Shown in pieces: positions 9,770 through 19,189 of a DNA stretch of 64,000 nucleotides. A model generated the notes under the pieces. It worked only from the letters and a program-made list of their open reading frames with translations. It was not told the DNA's origin and did not search any database. The translations under genes and the position numbers were made by a program. The stretch is from Maribacter sp. 1_MG-2023. Lineage in GTDB: Bacteria > Bacteroidota > Bacteroidia > Flavobacteriales > Flavobacteriaceae. Numbering within the stretch: the first letter of the stretch is position 1; every line of letters begins with the position of its first letter. Location: contig NZ_JAUOPN010000009.1 of the NCBI RefSeq assembly GCF_030547005.1, positions 123,859 through 187,858 on the forward strand, written 5' to 3'.

Positions 9770-11572
9770 ATGGATAATTTAGACTACGGAATAATAGGGA
9801 ATTGTAGAAGTGCAGCATTAATTTCAAAGACAGGAAGCATCGAATGGTGCTGTTTACCAGAATTTGATAGTCCATCTATTTTTGCAAAATTACTAGATGA
9901 AGAGATTGGTGGTAGTTTTGAAATTAATGTGGATGACAGTTATGTGATTACCCAAAAATATGAGCAATTCACGAATATATTAATCACTTCTTTTAAATCT
10001 GGCGACGACCATTTTGAGATTAATGATTTCATGCCACGTTATAGAAAAGAAGGCAATGCTTACCATGCGCCACCAGAGTTGATTAGATATTTTAAACATA
10101 TATCTGGTGCTCCAAAATTTTCGGTAGTATATGACCCCAAGCTTGAGTATGCTATGGGTAAAACTGAATCATTTATAAAAAAAGATTTTATAGCGAGTCT
10201 TACACATGACGTAAAATTCGATACTATATTTTTGTATTCTTCTTTTGATAAACAGACTATTATAGATAGTGGTGAAATTGAATTAAAAGAAGATGGTTAT
10301 ATTTTGGTAGGTTACAATGAAAAATTATTGTTACCTACTACGGATAGGGCTTACTTAGATTTACAGAATACAAAAGTATATTGGTTGAATTGGTCTAATT
10401 TGACACCTACATACAAGAAGTTCAATGAAGAAATCTCTAGAAGTGCACTTACTTTAAAGCTATTAAGTTATGATAAGACAGGTGCGGTTTTAGCGGCAGC
10501 GACCACATCATTACCAGAAACAATAGGCGAAGTACGTAATTGGGATTACCGATTCTGTTGGATCCGCGATGCATCTATGGTAATTAAGGTAGTGTCAGAA
10601 TTAGGTCATAAGAACGTTGCAAGACGTTATTTACAGTTCATTATAGATTTGATACCAGATAAGGCAGAGAAGCTTCAAATCATGTACGGTATTAATAAAG
10701 AAAAGAAGTTGACCGAAGTAACCTTAGAACACCTAGCGGGCTATAAAGGTTCTAAGCCAGTAAGAATAGGTAATGCAGCTTATCACCAAAAGCAAAACGA
10801 TATCTATGGTATACTTATGGATGTTATCTACGAACAGATGGCGAAATTTAGTGTAGATATCGATAATGGTGAAGATTTATGGGCGATTACAAAAGGAATC
10901 GTTTGGATTGTAAGTAATAATTGGAAGGATGCCGATAAAGGTATTTGGGAGTTCAGAACAGAGGATAGACATTTTACATTCTCAAAAGTGTTATGTTGGA
11001 CAGCTTTGGATCGTGCAATCAAGGTTGCCGAGATGTTAGATAAGAAGCACAAAATTGAGAAATGGGAGCCTATTAGAGCAGAAATCTGGAAAGATATATA
11101 TGACAATGCTTGGAACGAAGAAGTAGGCGCATACACGCAATCTTACGGATCTAAAGAGTTAGATGCATCTGTATTATTAATGGAGTCTTATGGCTGTATT
11201 AAAGCTAAAGATGAAAGATATATAAGTACAGTACATGCCATAGGGAAGGAGTTAAATAATGACGGATTACTTTATCGATATAAAAACGAGGATGATTTTG
11301 GTTTGCCTTCGTCATCATTTACAGTATGTACATTTTGGTACATAAATAGCTTGTTTAAAATAGGAGAACGTAAAAAAGCGTTGGAGTATTTTGAGCGATT
11401 ATTGAGTTATAGTAATCATTTAGGTCTCTTTAGTGAAGATATTGATTTTAAGACGAAAAGATTATTAGGAAACTTCCCGCAAGCGTATTCGCATTTAGCG
11501 TTAATAGAGTGTGCAATCAACTTTTCTAAGAAAGAAAGTGAAGATCAAATGCTAGAGTCTTTAAGGGAATAA
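9770..11572 (+). CDS. Glycoside hydrolase family 15 protein (glucoamylase/trehalase-like)
   Basis: The 600-residue protein has no signal peptide. It opens with an N-terminal beta-sandwich (YGIIGNCRSAALISKTGSIE, GSIEWCCLPEFDSPSIFA) and continues with the alpha/alpha barrel marked by NWDYRFCWIRDASM near residues 259-272, the standard GH15 pattern. Cytoplasmic GH15 members of this length include glucoamylase-like enzymes and bacterial trehalases. The divergent arrangement with otsAB makes trehalose or a trehalose-derived glucan a reasonable substrate, but that is inference. The 3' end overlaps the convergent decarboxylase gene by 12 bp. Confidence 0.88.
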   Translation: MDNLDYGIIGNCRSAALISKTGSIEWCCLPEFDSPSIFAKLLDEEIGGSFEINVDDSYVITQKYEQFTNILITSFKSGDDHFEINDFMPRYRKEGNAYHAPPELIRYFKHISGAPKFSVVYDPKLEYAMGKTESFIKKDFIASLTHDVKFDTIFLYSSFDKQTIIDSGEIELKEDGYILVGYNEKLLLPTTDRAYLDLQNTKVYWLNWSNLTPTYKKFNEEISRSALTLKLLSYDKTGAVLAAATTSLPETIGEVRNWDYRFCWIRDASMVIKVVSELGHKNVARRYLQFIIDLIPDKAEKLQIMYGINKEKKLTEVTLEHLAGYKGSKPVRIGNAAYHQKQNDIYGILMDVIYEQMAKFSVDIDNGEDLWAITKGIVWIVSNNWKDADKGIWEFRTEDRHFTFSKVLCWTALDRAIKVAEMLDKKHKIEKWEPIRAEIWKDIYDNAWNEEVGAYTQSYGSKELDASVLLMESYGCIKAKDERYISTVHAIGKELNNDGLLYRYKNEDDFGLPSSSFTVCTFWYINSLFKIGERKKALEYFERLLSYSNHLGLFSEDIDFKTKRLLGNFPQAYSHLALIECAINFSKKESEDQMLESLRE

Positions 11573-12997
11573 TAAGCTGTTAACAAGGGACTTAATCTTA
11601 TTGATTAAGACTTTAAAATGTTGTTCAGTTGTAAACGGATTCATCACCGTTATACGCATATAATGCGTACCTTTTAATTTCGTTTGTACAATATAAAATT
11701 CGCCATCTTCTAAAAGGGATTGGCGAATTTTTACATTAAGAGCATTTATATATTCTTCGTCCATATTAATAGGGCAATACCTAAAACAAACAATATTGGA
11801 CATTGGTTGTAGCGCTAGTTCAAAATTTGGCTCTTTTTCAATAAGATGAGCAAAGTGAGCACCTAAATCATAAAGGTGTGTAACATTAGAATCAAAAACT
11901 TCTTCTCCGTATAATTTAAGCAGCGTGAACCAATGAATAGCCATCATATTTTTAGTGCATTCAAACGTACGTTTGCCAGAGTTATACCAATCTTCATGCT
12001 CAGAATCTGTAAGTAAGTAATCTGCTTTTTGGCTAAAAGTGGCATTAGCATTTACGACGTTTTTATAGAGTAGGGCAGTGGTCAGTGCTGGCATCATCAT
12101 CATCTTATGTCCGTCAATAACAACAGAATCAGCCAATTCAATACCTTTAAGGGTGTGCTTGTATTTTTTGGAGAAAATACCCGCTCCACCATGTGCGCCA
12201 TCAACATGAAACCAAATATTTTGTTTTTTAGCAAATTCTCCAATTACATCTAAATCATCAAAAATACCAGTAGCAGTAGAAGGAGCACTACCAATAATAG
12301 CGAAGATTTCAATTCCCTTTTCCTGTGCTTCTTTAAATTTAGATTCCAGTAAATCGGTATCCATTCTAAATTCTTTGGTTACAGGAACTTTTATAATTCC
12401 CTGTTCACCTAAACCCATAATCCTTGCGGCGCGATCAACACAATAATGTGCTTCTTCGCTTACCATAATACCTAATTGATTTTGGTAGCCCTCGTTCCAA
12501 ATATCTCTTTTGGTAATTGCTTTTCTCGCACTTAATAATGCAGTTAAATTTGCTAATGTTCCACCAGAGGTTAAGAATCCTCCAGAAGCGTTGTCGAAAC
12601 CAATTTTCTTGCAAATCAATTCTATAATAATGCGTTCAATAGCATTAGAGGACATACCCATCTCATAAACCGCAGTCCCGTTATTTAATAATGAACTAAT
12701 TAACCCAGTAAGTGCAGTAATTGGAGCTGGCGGACTTACTTGATGCCCCATATAATTTGGGTGGTGTACGTAAGTGGTACGTTTAGTTATTTCTAAAAAA
12801 AGATCTTTTTTATTTCCATTAGTTAAAAATTTCTTCCAGAATTCTAGTTCCTTTTCAGGTTCGTTCCAGTTGATAGCATTACGAGAAGAAGCACTCAGTT
12901 TATCCTCCAAGTGAGAAGACAATTGATCGATTAGAATATGACCATTCGAATTAAAATCGGGAGTATTATAAACCTGTTCTAGTAATTTTTTATGCAT
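11561..12997 (-). CDS. Pyridoxal-phosphate-dependent group II decarboxylase
   Basis: The 478-residue protein is a fold-type I PLP enzyme of the group II decarboxylase family. The cofactor lysine is Lys298 in DGHKMMMMP, with Asp266 and His269 in HVDGAHGG and the stacking His184 in AHYCVDRAARIMG. Relatives decarboxylate glutamate, aromatic amino acids or L-2,4-diaminobutyrate; the sequence resembles the diaminobutyrate/aspartate-type branch most, but I cannot fix the substrate. It is transcribed alone, convergent and overlapping with the GH15 gene by 12 bp, and follows the terminator of the fad operon. Confidence 0.85.
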   Translation of the reverse strand: MHKKLLEQVYNTPDFNSNGHILIDQLSSHLEDKLSASSRNAINWNEPEKELEFWKKFLTNGNKKDLFLEITKRTTYVHHPNYMGHQVSPPAPITALTGLISSLLNNGTAVYEMGMSSNAIERIIIELICKKIGFDNASGGFLTSGGTLANLTALLSARKAITKRDIWNEGYQNQLGIMVSEEAHYCVDRAARIMGLGEQGIIKVPVTKEFRMDTDLLESKFKEAQEKGIEIFAIIGSAPSTATGIFDDLDVIGEFAKKQNIWFHVDGAHGGAGIFSKKYKHTLKGIELADSVVIDGHKMMMMPALTTALLYKNVVNANATFSQKADYLLTDSEHEDWYNSGKRTFECTKNMMAIHWFTLLKLYGEEVFDSNVTHLYDLGAHFAHLIEKEPNFELALQPMSNIVCFRYCPINMDEEYINALNVKIRQSLLEDGEFYIVQTKLKGTHYMRITVMNPFTTEQHFKVLINKIKSLVNSLLFP

Positions 12998-13034
12998 GGT
13001 TTAAAAGTAGTCGCAATATCAATATTTACCAAAC

Positions 13035-13062
13035 AAAAAAACCGCCCCAATTGGGACGGTTT
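13035..13062 (-). terminator. Rho-independent terminator of the fad operon
   Basis: A GC-rich hairpin with arms AACCGTCCCAA and TTGGGGCGGTT (minus-strand sense, one G-U pair) is followed by a run of U residues. It lies about 40 bp after the acyl-CoA dehydrogenase stop and before the decarboxylase start. Confidence 0.85.
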
Positions 13063-13099
13063 AATATTCAAGTTACCAAACAACAAAAGGTAATCTGAA

Positions 13100-14911
13100 T
13101 TAGTCAAACGTGTAACCGTTATCTGCAGCAACCTTATCGGCAATTTGTGTGCGTAAGGCAACTACATTAGGGTAGTTTGTATATTTAGTGAAACGTTTAA
13201 GTCCCATTAACATCATTCTTTGCTCATCACCTTCGGCAAAAGAAACGATAGCTTCTTTACCTTTATTGATGATAGTTTCAGTAGCGCTGAATAAGTACAA
13301 TCTAGACATGGCAATTTGAGTAGCTTGTGCTTCTTCTCCAAATCGTTTTGCATTTTTCTCGGTACGTAATAAAGCAGATTCTGCCATGTATACTTCAATA
13401 AGAATATCAGATGCAGCCAACATTAATTGTTGGTGATTTTCTAATTCTGCTCCGTATTTCTGAACCGCAGATCCAGCAACCATCAAGAAAACCTTTTTAA
13501 GTCTCTTCAAGATATCTTTTTCTTCAGCGAATAGTTCAGAAAAATCTGGAGTATCGAAAGAAGGAATCCCCATTAATTCTTCACCAACTGCCGTAGCAGG
13601 ACCTAAAAGATCAACATGACCTTTCATTGCTTTTTTCACTAGCATACCTACTGCCAACATTCTGTTGATTTCGTTTGTACCTTCATAGATACGGGCAATT
13701 CTTGAATCTCTCCAAGCAGATTCCATCGGTGTATCGGCACTAAAGCCCATACCTCCAAAAATCTGAATACCTTCATCTGTAGTTTTTTGACAATCTTCAG
13801 AAACAGCTACTTTAAGAATAGAACATTCTATAGCATATTCTTCAACACCTTTAAGTTCAGCCTCTTGGTGTGTATTACCTTCAGCTTCACGCATAGCAAT
13901 ACGATCTTCTATATTTTTTGCAGCACGGTAACTTGCAGATTCATCAACATAAACGCTAGTTGCCATTTCGGCAATTTTAGACTTAATAGCACCAAAGTTC
14001 ATAATGGGAGTTTTAAACTGAATACGCTCGTTAGCATATTTAGTAGCTTCACCGATAACTCTTCTTTGTGCATCTAAACAAGCAGCCGCTAATTTTATAC
14101 GACCTACGTTTAATGCATTCATTGCAATTTTGAATCCGTTACCTCTTGTAGATAACATATTCTCAGCTGAAACTTTAGTTTCGTTAAAGAAAACCTGACG
14201 CGTAGAAGAGGAGTGAATACCTAATTTCTTTTCTTCATCACCTAAGGTAATACCATTACTTGGATCATTTTCTACAATGAAACCAGTAATGTTTTTATCA
14301 TCTTCAATACGAGCAAATACGATAAACATATTACAGAAACCTGCGTTTGAAATCCACATTTTCTGACCAGAAATGCTGTATGTTTTTCCGTCTTCAGAAA
14401 GAACAGCCTTCGTTTTTCCTGAATTTGCATCAGAACCAGCACCCGGCTCAGTAAGGCAGTAAGCACCAAACCATTCTCCAGAAGCTAATCTTGGCACATA
14501 TTTTTGTTTTTGCTCCTCAGATCCATAAAGCGTAATTGGCATTGTACCAATACCGGTATGTGCACCAAAAGCAGTACTGAAAGAACCAGTTGCTCCAGAA
14601 ATGTAATCACATACCAACATGGTAGAAACAAAGCCCATTCCCATCCCACCATATGATTCTGGTACAGCAACACTCAATAATCCTAACTCACCTGCTTTAC
14701 GCATAGTTTCTTCAGTGAAAGCATAATCTTTATTTTCAAAACGCTCCCAATGTGCCCAAAGCTCTCTGTCAACAAATTCTTTGGTACTCTCACGCATCAT
14801 GCGTTGCTCTTCGTTCAAATCTTCAAGTGTGAAAACATCTTCACAATTGGTTTCTTTTACAAGGAACTGTCCTCCTCTAAGAATATCTTTTTTTGCTGTA
14901 TCTGTACTCAT
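13100..14911 (-). CDS. Acyl-CoA dehydrogenase family protein (last gene of fad operon)
   Basis: The 603-residue flavoprotein catalyses the first beta-oxidation step, acyl-CoA to trans-2-enoyl-CoA. The FAD/substrate motif YCLTEPGAGSD lies at 151-161, the middle-domain WISNAGFC at 186-193, and the catalytic base is predicted to be Glu410 in YEGTNEINRM. It carries an extra C-terminal region of about 150 residues, as in the long-chain (VLCAD-like) branch. It is the promoter-distal gene of marR-fadB-fadA-acd, 61 bp after the thiolase stop, and is closed by the hairpin at 13035-13062. Confidence 0.93.
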   Translation of the reverse strand: MSTDTAKKDILRGGQFLVKETNCEDVFTLEDLNEEQRMMRESTKEFVDRELWAHWERFENKDYAFTEETMRKAGELGLLSVAVPESYGGMGMGFVSTMLVCDYISGATGSFSTAFGAHTGIGTMPITLYGSEEQKQKYVPRLASGEWFGAYCLTEPGAGSDANSGKTKAVLSEDGKTYSISGQKMWISNAGFCNMFIVFARIEDDKNITGFIVENDPSNGITLGDEEKKLGIHSSSTRQVFFNETKVSAENMLSTRGNGFKIAMNALNVGRIKLAAACLDAQRRVIGEATKYANERIQFKTPIMNFGAIKSKIAEMATSVYVDESASYRAAKNIEDRIAMREAEGNTHQEAELKGVEEYAIECSILKVAVSEDCQKTTDEGIQIFGGMGFSADTPMESAWRDSRIARIYEGTNEINRMLAVGMLVKKAMKGHVDLLGPATAVGEELMGIPSFDTPDFSELFAEEKDILKRLKKVFLMVAGSAVQKYGAELENHQQLMLAASDILIEVYMAESALLRTEKNAKRFGEEAQATQIAMSRLYLFSATETIINKGKEAIVSFAEGDEQRMMLMGLKRFTKYTNYPNVVALRTQIADKVAADNGYTFD

Positions 14912-14972
14912 GTTGTTAATAGTATTTAGTATAAAGTATTCAGAAATACTCTGATAATAATTAGTGAAATTG

Positions 14973-16163
14973 TTAATTTAAAAATTCAAATATTCCTGCA
15001 GCTCCTTGACCTGTACCTACGCACATGGTAACCATACCGTATTTACCTTGCATATCTCTTTTGCGCATTTCGTCAAATAATTGTACAGATAATTTTGCTC
15101 CTGTACATCCTAGTGGGTGACCAAGTGCAATTGCACCACCATTTACGTTAACGATATCTTGATTGATTTTCAATTCACGCATTACAGCTAAAGATTGAGA
15201 AGCGAAGGCTTCGTTCAATTCTATTAAATCAATGTCGTTAAGCTTTAATCCTGCTTGCTTTAATGCCTTCGGAATAGCAGCAATAGGTCCGATACCCATT
15301 ATTCTAGGTGGTACACCAGCAGCAGCATAATTTACTAGACGAGCAATTGGTTCAAGATTTAATTCTTTTACCATTTCTTCGCTCATTATTAAAACGAATG
15401 CTGCACCATCACTCATTTGAGAAGAGTTACCAGCTGTTACACTTCCGCCTGCTGCAAAAACTGGGCGAAGTTTATTTAATACCTCTACAGAAGTTCCTTT
15501 TCTTGGTCCTTCATCTTTAGTAACTGTATACTTGCGATGTGCTTTTTTTCCGTTAGCGTCCAAATATGTTTCTTCAACTTCAATAGGTGCTATCTGACTT
15601 TGAAAACGGTCTTCGGCTTGTGCTTTCAATGCTTTCATATGAGAGTTGTAAGCAAACATATCTTGGTCTTCACGAGATACGTTGTACTCATTTGCTACAG
15701 CTTCAGCGGTATTACCCATTCCCCAGTAGTAATCTTCATGACCAGAATTTGCTAAATCATAGTTAAGTTCTGGTTTATTACCTGTCATAGGAACAGAACT
15801 CATACTTTCTGCACCACCAGCAATAATACAATCGGCCATACCGGCTTGAATTTTAGCAGCGGCTACACCAATAGTCTCTAAGCCTGATGCACAGAATCTA
15901 TTTACCGTTACACCTGGTACATCAACAATATCCAATCCCATTAATGAGATTAGTCTTGCCATGTTCAAACCTTGAGAACCCTCTGGCATCGCATTACCTA
16001 CGATGACATCATCAATACGTTTTTTGTCGAATTGCGGCAATTCCTTCATCATATACTCGATGGTTTCGGCAGCCAATTCATCTGTTCGCTTAAAACGGAA
16101 AACACCCTTCGGAGCTTTTCCAACAGCAGTTCTATATCCTTTTACTATATATGCAGTTTTCAT
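14973..16163 (-). CDS. fadA: Acetyl-CoA C-acyltransferase (3-ketoacyl-CoA thiolase)
   Basis: The 396-residue protein has normal thiolase length. The nucleophile Cys91 sits in NRFCASGLE; the GHPLGCTGA block holds the active-site His, and the second cysteine lies in TMCVGTGQGA near the C terminus. It cleaves 3-ketoacyl-CoA with CoA to acetyl-CoA and a shortened acyl-CoA. It lies 99 bp after fadB; that gap holds an imperfect inverted repeat that could influence the ratio of the two products. Acetoacetyl-CoA thiolase activity is an alternative, but operon context favours beta-oxidation. Confidence 0.93.
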   Translation of the reverse strand: MKTAYIVKGYRTAVGKAPKGVFRFKRTDELAAETIEYMMKELPQFDKKRIDDVIVGNAMPEGSQGLNMARLISLMGLDIVDVPGVTVNRFCASGLETIGVAAAKIQAGMADCIIAGGAESMSSVPMTGNKPELNYDLANSGHEDYYWGMGNTAEAVANEYNVSREDQDMFAYNSHMKALKAQAEDRFQSQIAPIEVEETYLDANGKKAHRKYTVTKDEGPRKGTSVEVLNKLRPVFAAGGSVTAGNSSQMSDGAAFVLIMSEEMVKELNLEPIARLVNYAAAGVPPRIMGIGPIAAIPKALKQAGLKLNDIDLIELNEAFASQSLAVMRELKINQDIVNVNGGAIALGHPLGCTGAKLSVQLFDEMRKRDMQGKYGMVTMCVGTGQGAAGIFEFLN

Positions 16164-16176
16164 TTTTTATGCTTTT

Positions 16177-16255
16177 GGCTATTAGCTTTTAGCTATTAGC
16201 ATTTAATTGTTGTTTTATAATAGACCGATAGCTAATTGCTACAGGCTAACAGCTA
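16177..16255. repeat. Imperfect inverted repeat built from TAGC-rich units between fadB and fadA
   Basis: The left arm (16177-16200) is GGCTATTAGC, TTTT, AGCTATTAGC. The right arm (16229-16255), read on the opposite strand, is TAGCTGTTAGCC, TG, TAGCAATTAGCTA. Most aligned positions of the arms are complementary, so the transcript could fold into a long hairpin with an AT-rich loop of about 28 nt. It fills nearly the whole intergenic gap. Similar degenerate units occur in the 19134-19518 gap. Confidence 0.6.
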
Positions 16256-16262
16256 CGTAATT

Positions 16263-18668
16263 TTAGTTACGTAATGGCTTACCCGTTTTCAACATATGCT
16301 GAATACGTTCTAGAGTTTTTCTCTCAGTACATAATGATAAGAAAGCTTCACGCTCTATATCCAATAGATATTGCTCAGATACTAATGTAGGTTCTGATAA
16401 ATCACCACCTGCCATTACATAAGCAAGCTTGTTTGCTATTTTCTTGTCGTGTTCGCTAATATAGTGGCTAGCTTCCATAGCATCTGTACCTACAACGAAC
16501 ATACCTAAAGCTTGTTTACCTAAAACTTTGATATCGTTTCGGGCTGCTGGCTGTGTGTATCCAGATTCTGCCATTAAAATAGCATGTGCTTTTGCAGTTG
16601 CAATTTGACGATCTTTATTAACCACTACAACATCTTTACCTTTTTGAAGTAATCCCAAATCAAAAGCTTCGTAGGCTGAAGTAGATACTTTTGCCATACC
16701 TATGGTCAAAAAGTATTCTTGCAATACATTCAATTCAACATCACCTTTCTTAAAGGTATCTTGTGCACGTAATGCCATCTCTTTAGAGCCACCTCCACCA
16801 GGAAGAACACCAACTCCAAATTCTACAAGTCCCATATAAGTTTCAGCTGCCGCAACAACCTTATCTGCATGTAGTGAAATTTCACAACCACCACCTAATG
16901 CCATACCATGAGGGGCAGAAATTGTTGGAATAGCAGAGTAACGCATACGCATCATGGTATCTTGAAACATTTTAATAGCCATGTTAAGCTCGTCATATTC
17001 CTGCTCGACTGCCATCATGAAAATCATACCAATATTTGCACCTACAGAGAAATTCGGAGCTTGGTTACCAACAACCAAACCTTGAAAATCTTTTTCGGCC
17101 ATGTCTATTGCTTTATTCAAGCCAGCTAAAACATCACCACCAATGGTATTCATTTTAGATTGGAATTCTACATTTAAAATTCCATCACCTAAATCTTCTA
17201 CAACAACACCGGCATTTTTAAATACTTCTTTAGATTTTCTAATATTATCTAATATGATAAATGAATCTTGTCCAGGAATTTTTTCCATGGATTTTTTCGG
17301 AATATCATAGAAATAGGTGCTTCCTTCTTTTACTGAGTAAAAAGATTCTTTACCAGCAGATTTCATTTCTTGAACCCATGCTGCAGCTTCTAAACCTTCA
17401 GCTTTAATAAATTCAAGACCTTTATCTAAACCAACAGCATCCCAAATTTGGAATGGACCATGTTCCCAGCCAAAACCAGCTTTCATGGCATCGTCAATTT
17501 TATAAAGCTCATCTGTAATTTCAGGTATTCTATGAGAAACGTAAGCGAACAACTGTCCAAAACTCTTACGGTAGAATTCACCTGCTTTATCTTTTCCGCC
17601 ACAAAGTACAGCAAAGCGATCAACAACTTTATCAACCGTTTTTGTTAATTCTAACGTGGCAAATTTTGCACTCTTTTTAGAACGATAATCCATCGTACCT
17701 AAATCAAGCGTTAATATTTCAGTTTTACCTTTTGCGTCTTTCGATTTCTTATAGAAACCTTGTCCTGTTTTACTACCTAACCATTTGTTCTCCATCATGG
17801 TATTGATGAAACCTGGTAGTTTAAATAAATCGTGTCGCTCATCATCTTTACAGTTATCATAAATACCATTGGCAACATGTACCAAAGTATCTAACCCAAC
17901 AACATCAACAGTTCTAAATGTAGCAGATTTTGGTCTACCGATTACAGGACCGGTAAGCTTATCAACTTCTTCAACGGTCATATCCATATCTTTTACCATA
18001 TGAAAAAGGCTTTGAATACTAAAGATTCCAATTCTATTACCTATAAATGCCGGAGTATCTTTGGCAACTACAGAAGTCTTACCTAAAAACTTTTCTCCAT
18101 ATCCATTTAAAAAGCTTAATACATCAGCATCTGTTTTTGGACCAGGGATAATCTCAAAAAGTTTTAAGTAACGTGCAGGGTTAAAAAAGTGGGTACCACA
18201 AAAATGCTTTTGAAAGTCATCACTTCTACCATCAGACATAAATTTGATAGGAATACCAGAAGTGTTAGAAGTAATTAAAGTACCCGGAGTACGGTACTTT
18301 TCAATATTTTCAAATACTTGTTTTTTGATATCTAAACGTTCAACAACAACCTCAATAATCCAATCAACTTTAGATATTTTTGAAATATCATCTTCCATAT
18401 TACCTGTAGTAATACGGTTAGCAAATTTTTGATGATAAATAGGAGATGGTTTTGATTTCAAAGCTGCCGTTAAAGAATCATTTACCATTCTATTCCGAAC
18501 TACCTTGTCTTGCAAGGTTAAACCTTTCGCTTTCTCTTTGTCATTTAATTCTCTAGGAACAATATCTAACAATAAAACCTCTACGCCAATATTTGCAAAA
18601 TGGCAGGCTATACCACTACCCATTATTCCTGAGCCAATGACCGCTACTTTTTTAATGTGCTTGTTCAT
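16263..18668 (-). CDS. 3-hydroxyacyl-CoA dehydrogenase / enoyl-CoA hydratase (FadN-type domain order)
   Basis: The 801-residue protein combines two beta-oxidation steps. The NAD-binding hydroxyacyl-CoA dehydrogenase domain comes first, with the Rossmann motif GSGIMG at 12-17, followed by its helical C-terminal domains. The crotonase domain lies at about 500-690 with the oxyanion-hole regions FSVGANIG and PHGMALGGGCEI. This order (dehydrogenase first, hydratase second) is that of Bacillus FadN rather than E. coli FadB. It is the second gene of the operon, 33 bp after marR, and pairs functionally with the thiolase and acyl-CoA dehydrogenase downstream. Confidence 0.93.
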   Translation of the reverse strand: MNKHIKKVAVIGSGIMGSGIACHFANIGVEVLLLDIVPRELNDKEKAKGLTLQDKVVRNRMVNDSLTAALKSKPSPIYHQKFANRITTGNMEDDISKISKVDWIIEVVVERLDIKKQVFENIEKYRTPGTLITSNTSGIPIKFMSDGRSDDFQKHFCGTHFFNPARYLKLFEIIPGPKTDADVLSFLNGYGEKFLGKTSVVAKDTPAFIGNRIGIFSIQSLFHMVKDMDMTVEEVDKLTGPVIGRPKSATFRTVDVVGLDTLVHVANGIYDNCKDDERHDLFKLPGFINTMMENKWLGSKTGQGFYKKSKDAKGKTEILTLDLGTMDYRSKKSAKFATLELTKTVDKVVDRFAVLCGGKDKAGEFYRKSFGQLFAYVSHRIPEITDELYKIDDAMKAGFGWEHGPFQIWDAVGLDKGLEFIKAEGLEAAAWVQEMKSAGKESFYSVKEGSTYFYDIPKKSMEKIPGQDSFIILDNIRKSKEVFKNAGVVVEDLGDGILNVEFQSKMNTIGGDVLAGLNKAIDMAEKDFQGLVVGNQAPNFSVGANIGMIFMMAVEQEYDELNMAIKMFQDTMMRMRYSAIPTISAPHGMALGGGCEISLHADKVVAAAETYMGLVEFGVGVLPGGGGSKEMALRAQDTFKKGDVELNVLQEYFLTIGMAKVSTSAYEAFDLGLLQKGKDVVVVNKDRQIATAKAHAILMAESGYTQPAARNDIKVLGKQALGMFVVGTDAMEASHYISEHDKKIANKLAYVMAGGDLSEPTLVSEQYLLDIEREAFLSLCTERKTLERIQHMLKTGKPLRN

Positions 18669-18701
18669 GTACTTTATGCTGTATTAATTTGATAAGTTGT
18701 A

Positions 18702-19133
18702 TTAAAATAATTTTTTGTCTGCAATAAGTTTATTGATGGCATCTGTTACTTCAAAAAAACTATCTAGTTTTTCATCTGTCACTTCATTTTTTACTGCCTC
18801 ATTAAATCTAAGAACTGTACTTTTAGAATCGTTCCTTTTTTCTAGTCCGAAGTCTGTTAAATAAATAAGAACGCCTCTACCATCTTTAGGGTTAGGTTTT
18901 CTTAAAATAAGACCTTTTTGTTCCATACTTTTTAAAATCCTAGAAAGGCTGGTAGCCTCCATTCCCATCTTTGGACCTAATGAAGTTGAAGGTGTACCTG
19001 ATTTAGGGTCGATACTTAATAATGTAAAACCAACAGCCATAGTAGAATCAAAATTCTTTGCTTCTTCATTATACATTCTAGCTACTGCTTGCCATGTAGC
19101 TCTCAACGCATAATCTATCGTTGCTTCTTTCAT
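18702..19133 (-). CDS. MarR-family regulator leading the fatty-acid degradation operon
   Basis: The 143-residue protein has a MarR winged helix: recognition region LGPKMGMEATSLSRILKSME and wing LRKPNPKDGRGVLIYLTDFG. It is the first gene of marR-fadB-fadA-acd. A perfect palindrome overlies its own promoter, so it is probably an autorepressor of the whole operon, likely released by acyl-CoA or fatty acid; the ligand is inference. The ATG at 19133 fits the TATATTTG -7 box about 19 nt upstream. Confidence 0.9.
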   Translation of the reverse strand: MKEATIDYALRATWQAVARMYNEEAKNFDSTMAVGFTLLSIDPKSGTPSTSLGPKMGMEATSLSRILKSMEQKGLILRKPNPKDGRGVLIYLTDFGLEKRNDSKSTVLRFNEAVKNEVTDEKLDSFFEVTDAINKLIADKKLF

Positions 19134-19151
19134 ACTCTGTTAGTTGGTTCC

Positions 19152-19189
19152 CAAATATAAGAAAATTTATTATGCATGCATAATAAATT
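19152..19189 (-). promoter_or_regulatory. marR promoter with perfect 26-bp palindromic operator
   Basis: On the minus strand the -7 box TATATTTG (19152-19159) matches the Bacteroidota consensus TAnnTTTG. Just upstream, 19164-19189 is a perfect palindrome with half-site AATTTATTATGCA and its exact complement. It covers the space between the -7 and -33 elements, where a bound MarR dimer would block RNA polymerase. Half-site length and AT-richness fit MarR operators. Confidence 0.75.

Noticed and set aside
12979..13161. Sixty-codon minus-strand frame running across the fad operon terminator
   Set aside because: It overlaps the acyl-CoA dehydrogenase end in another frame and passes through a terminator hairpin; no protein-like features.
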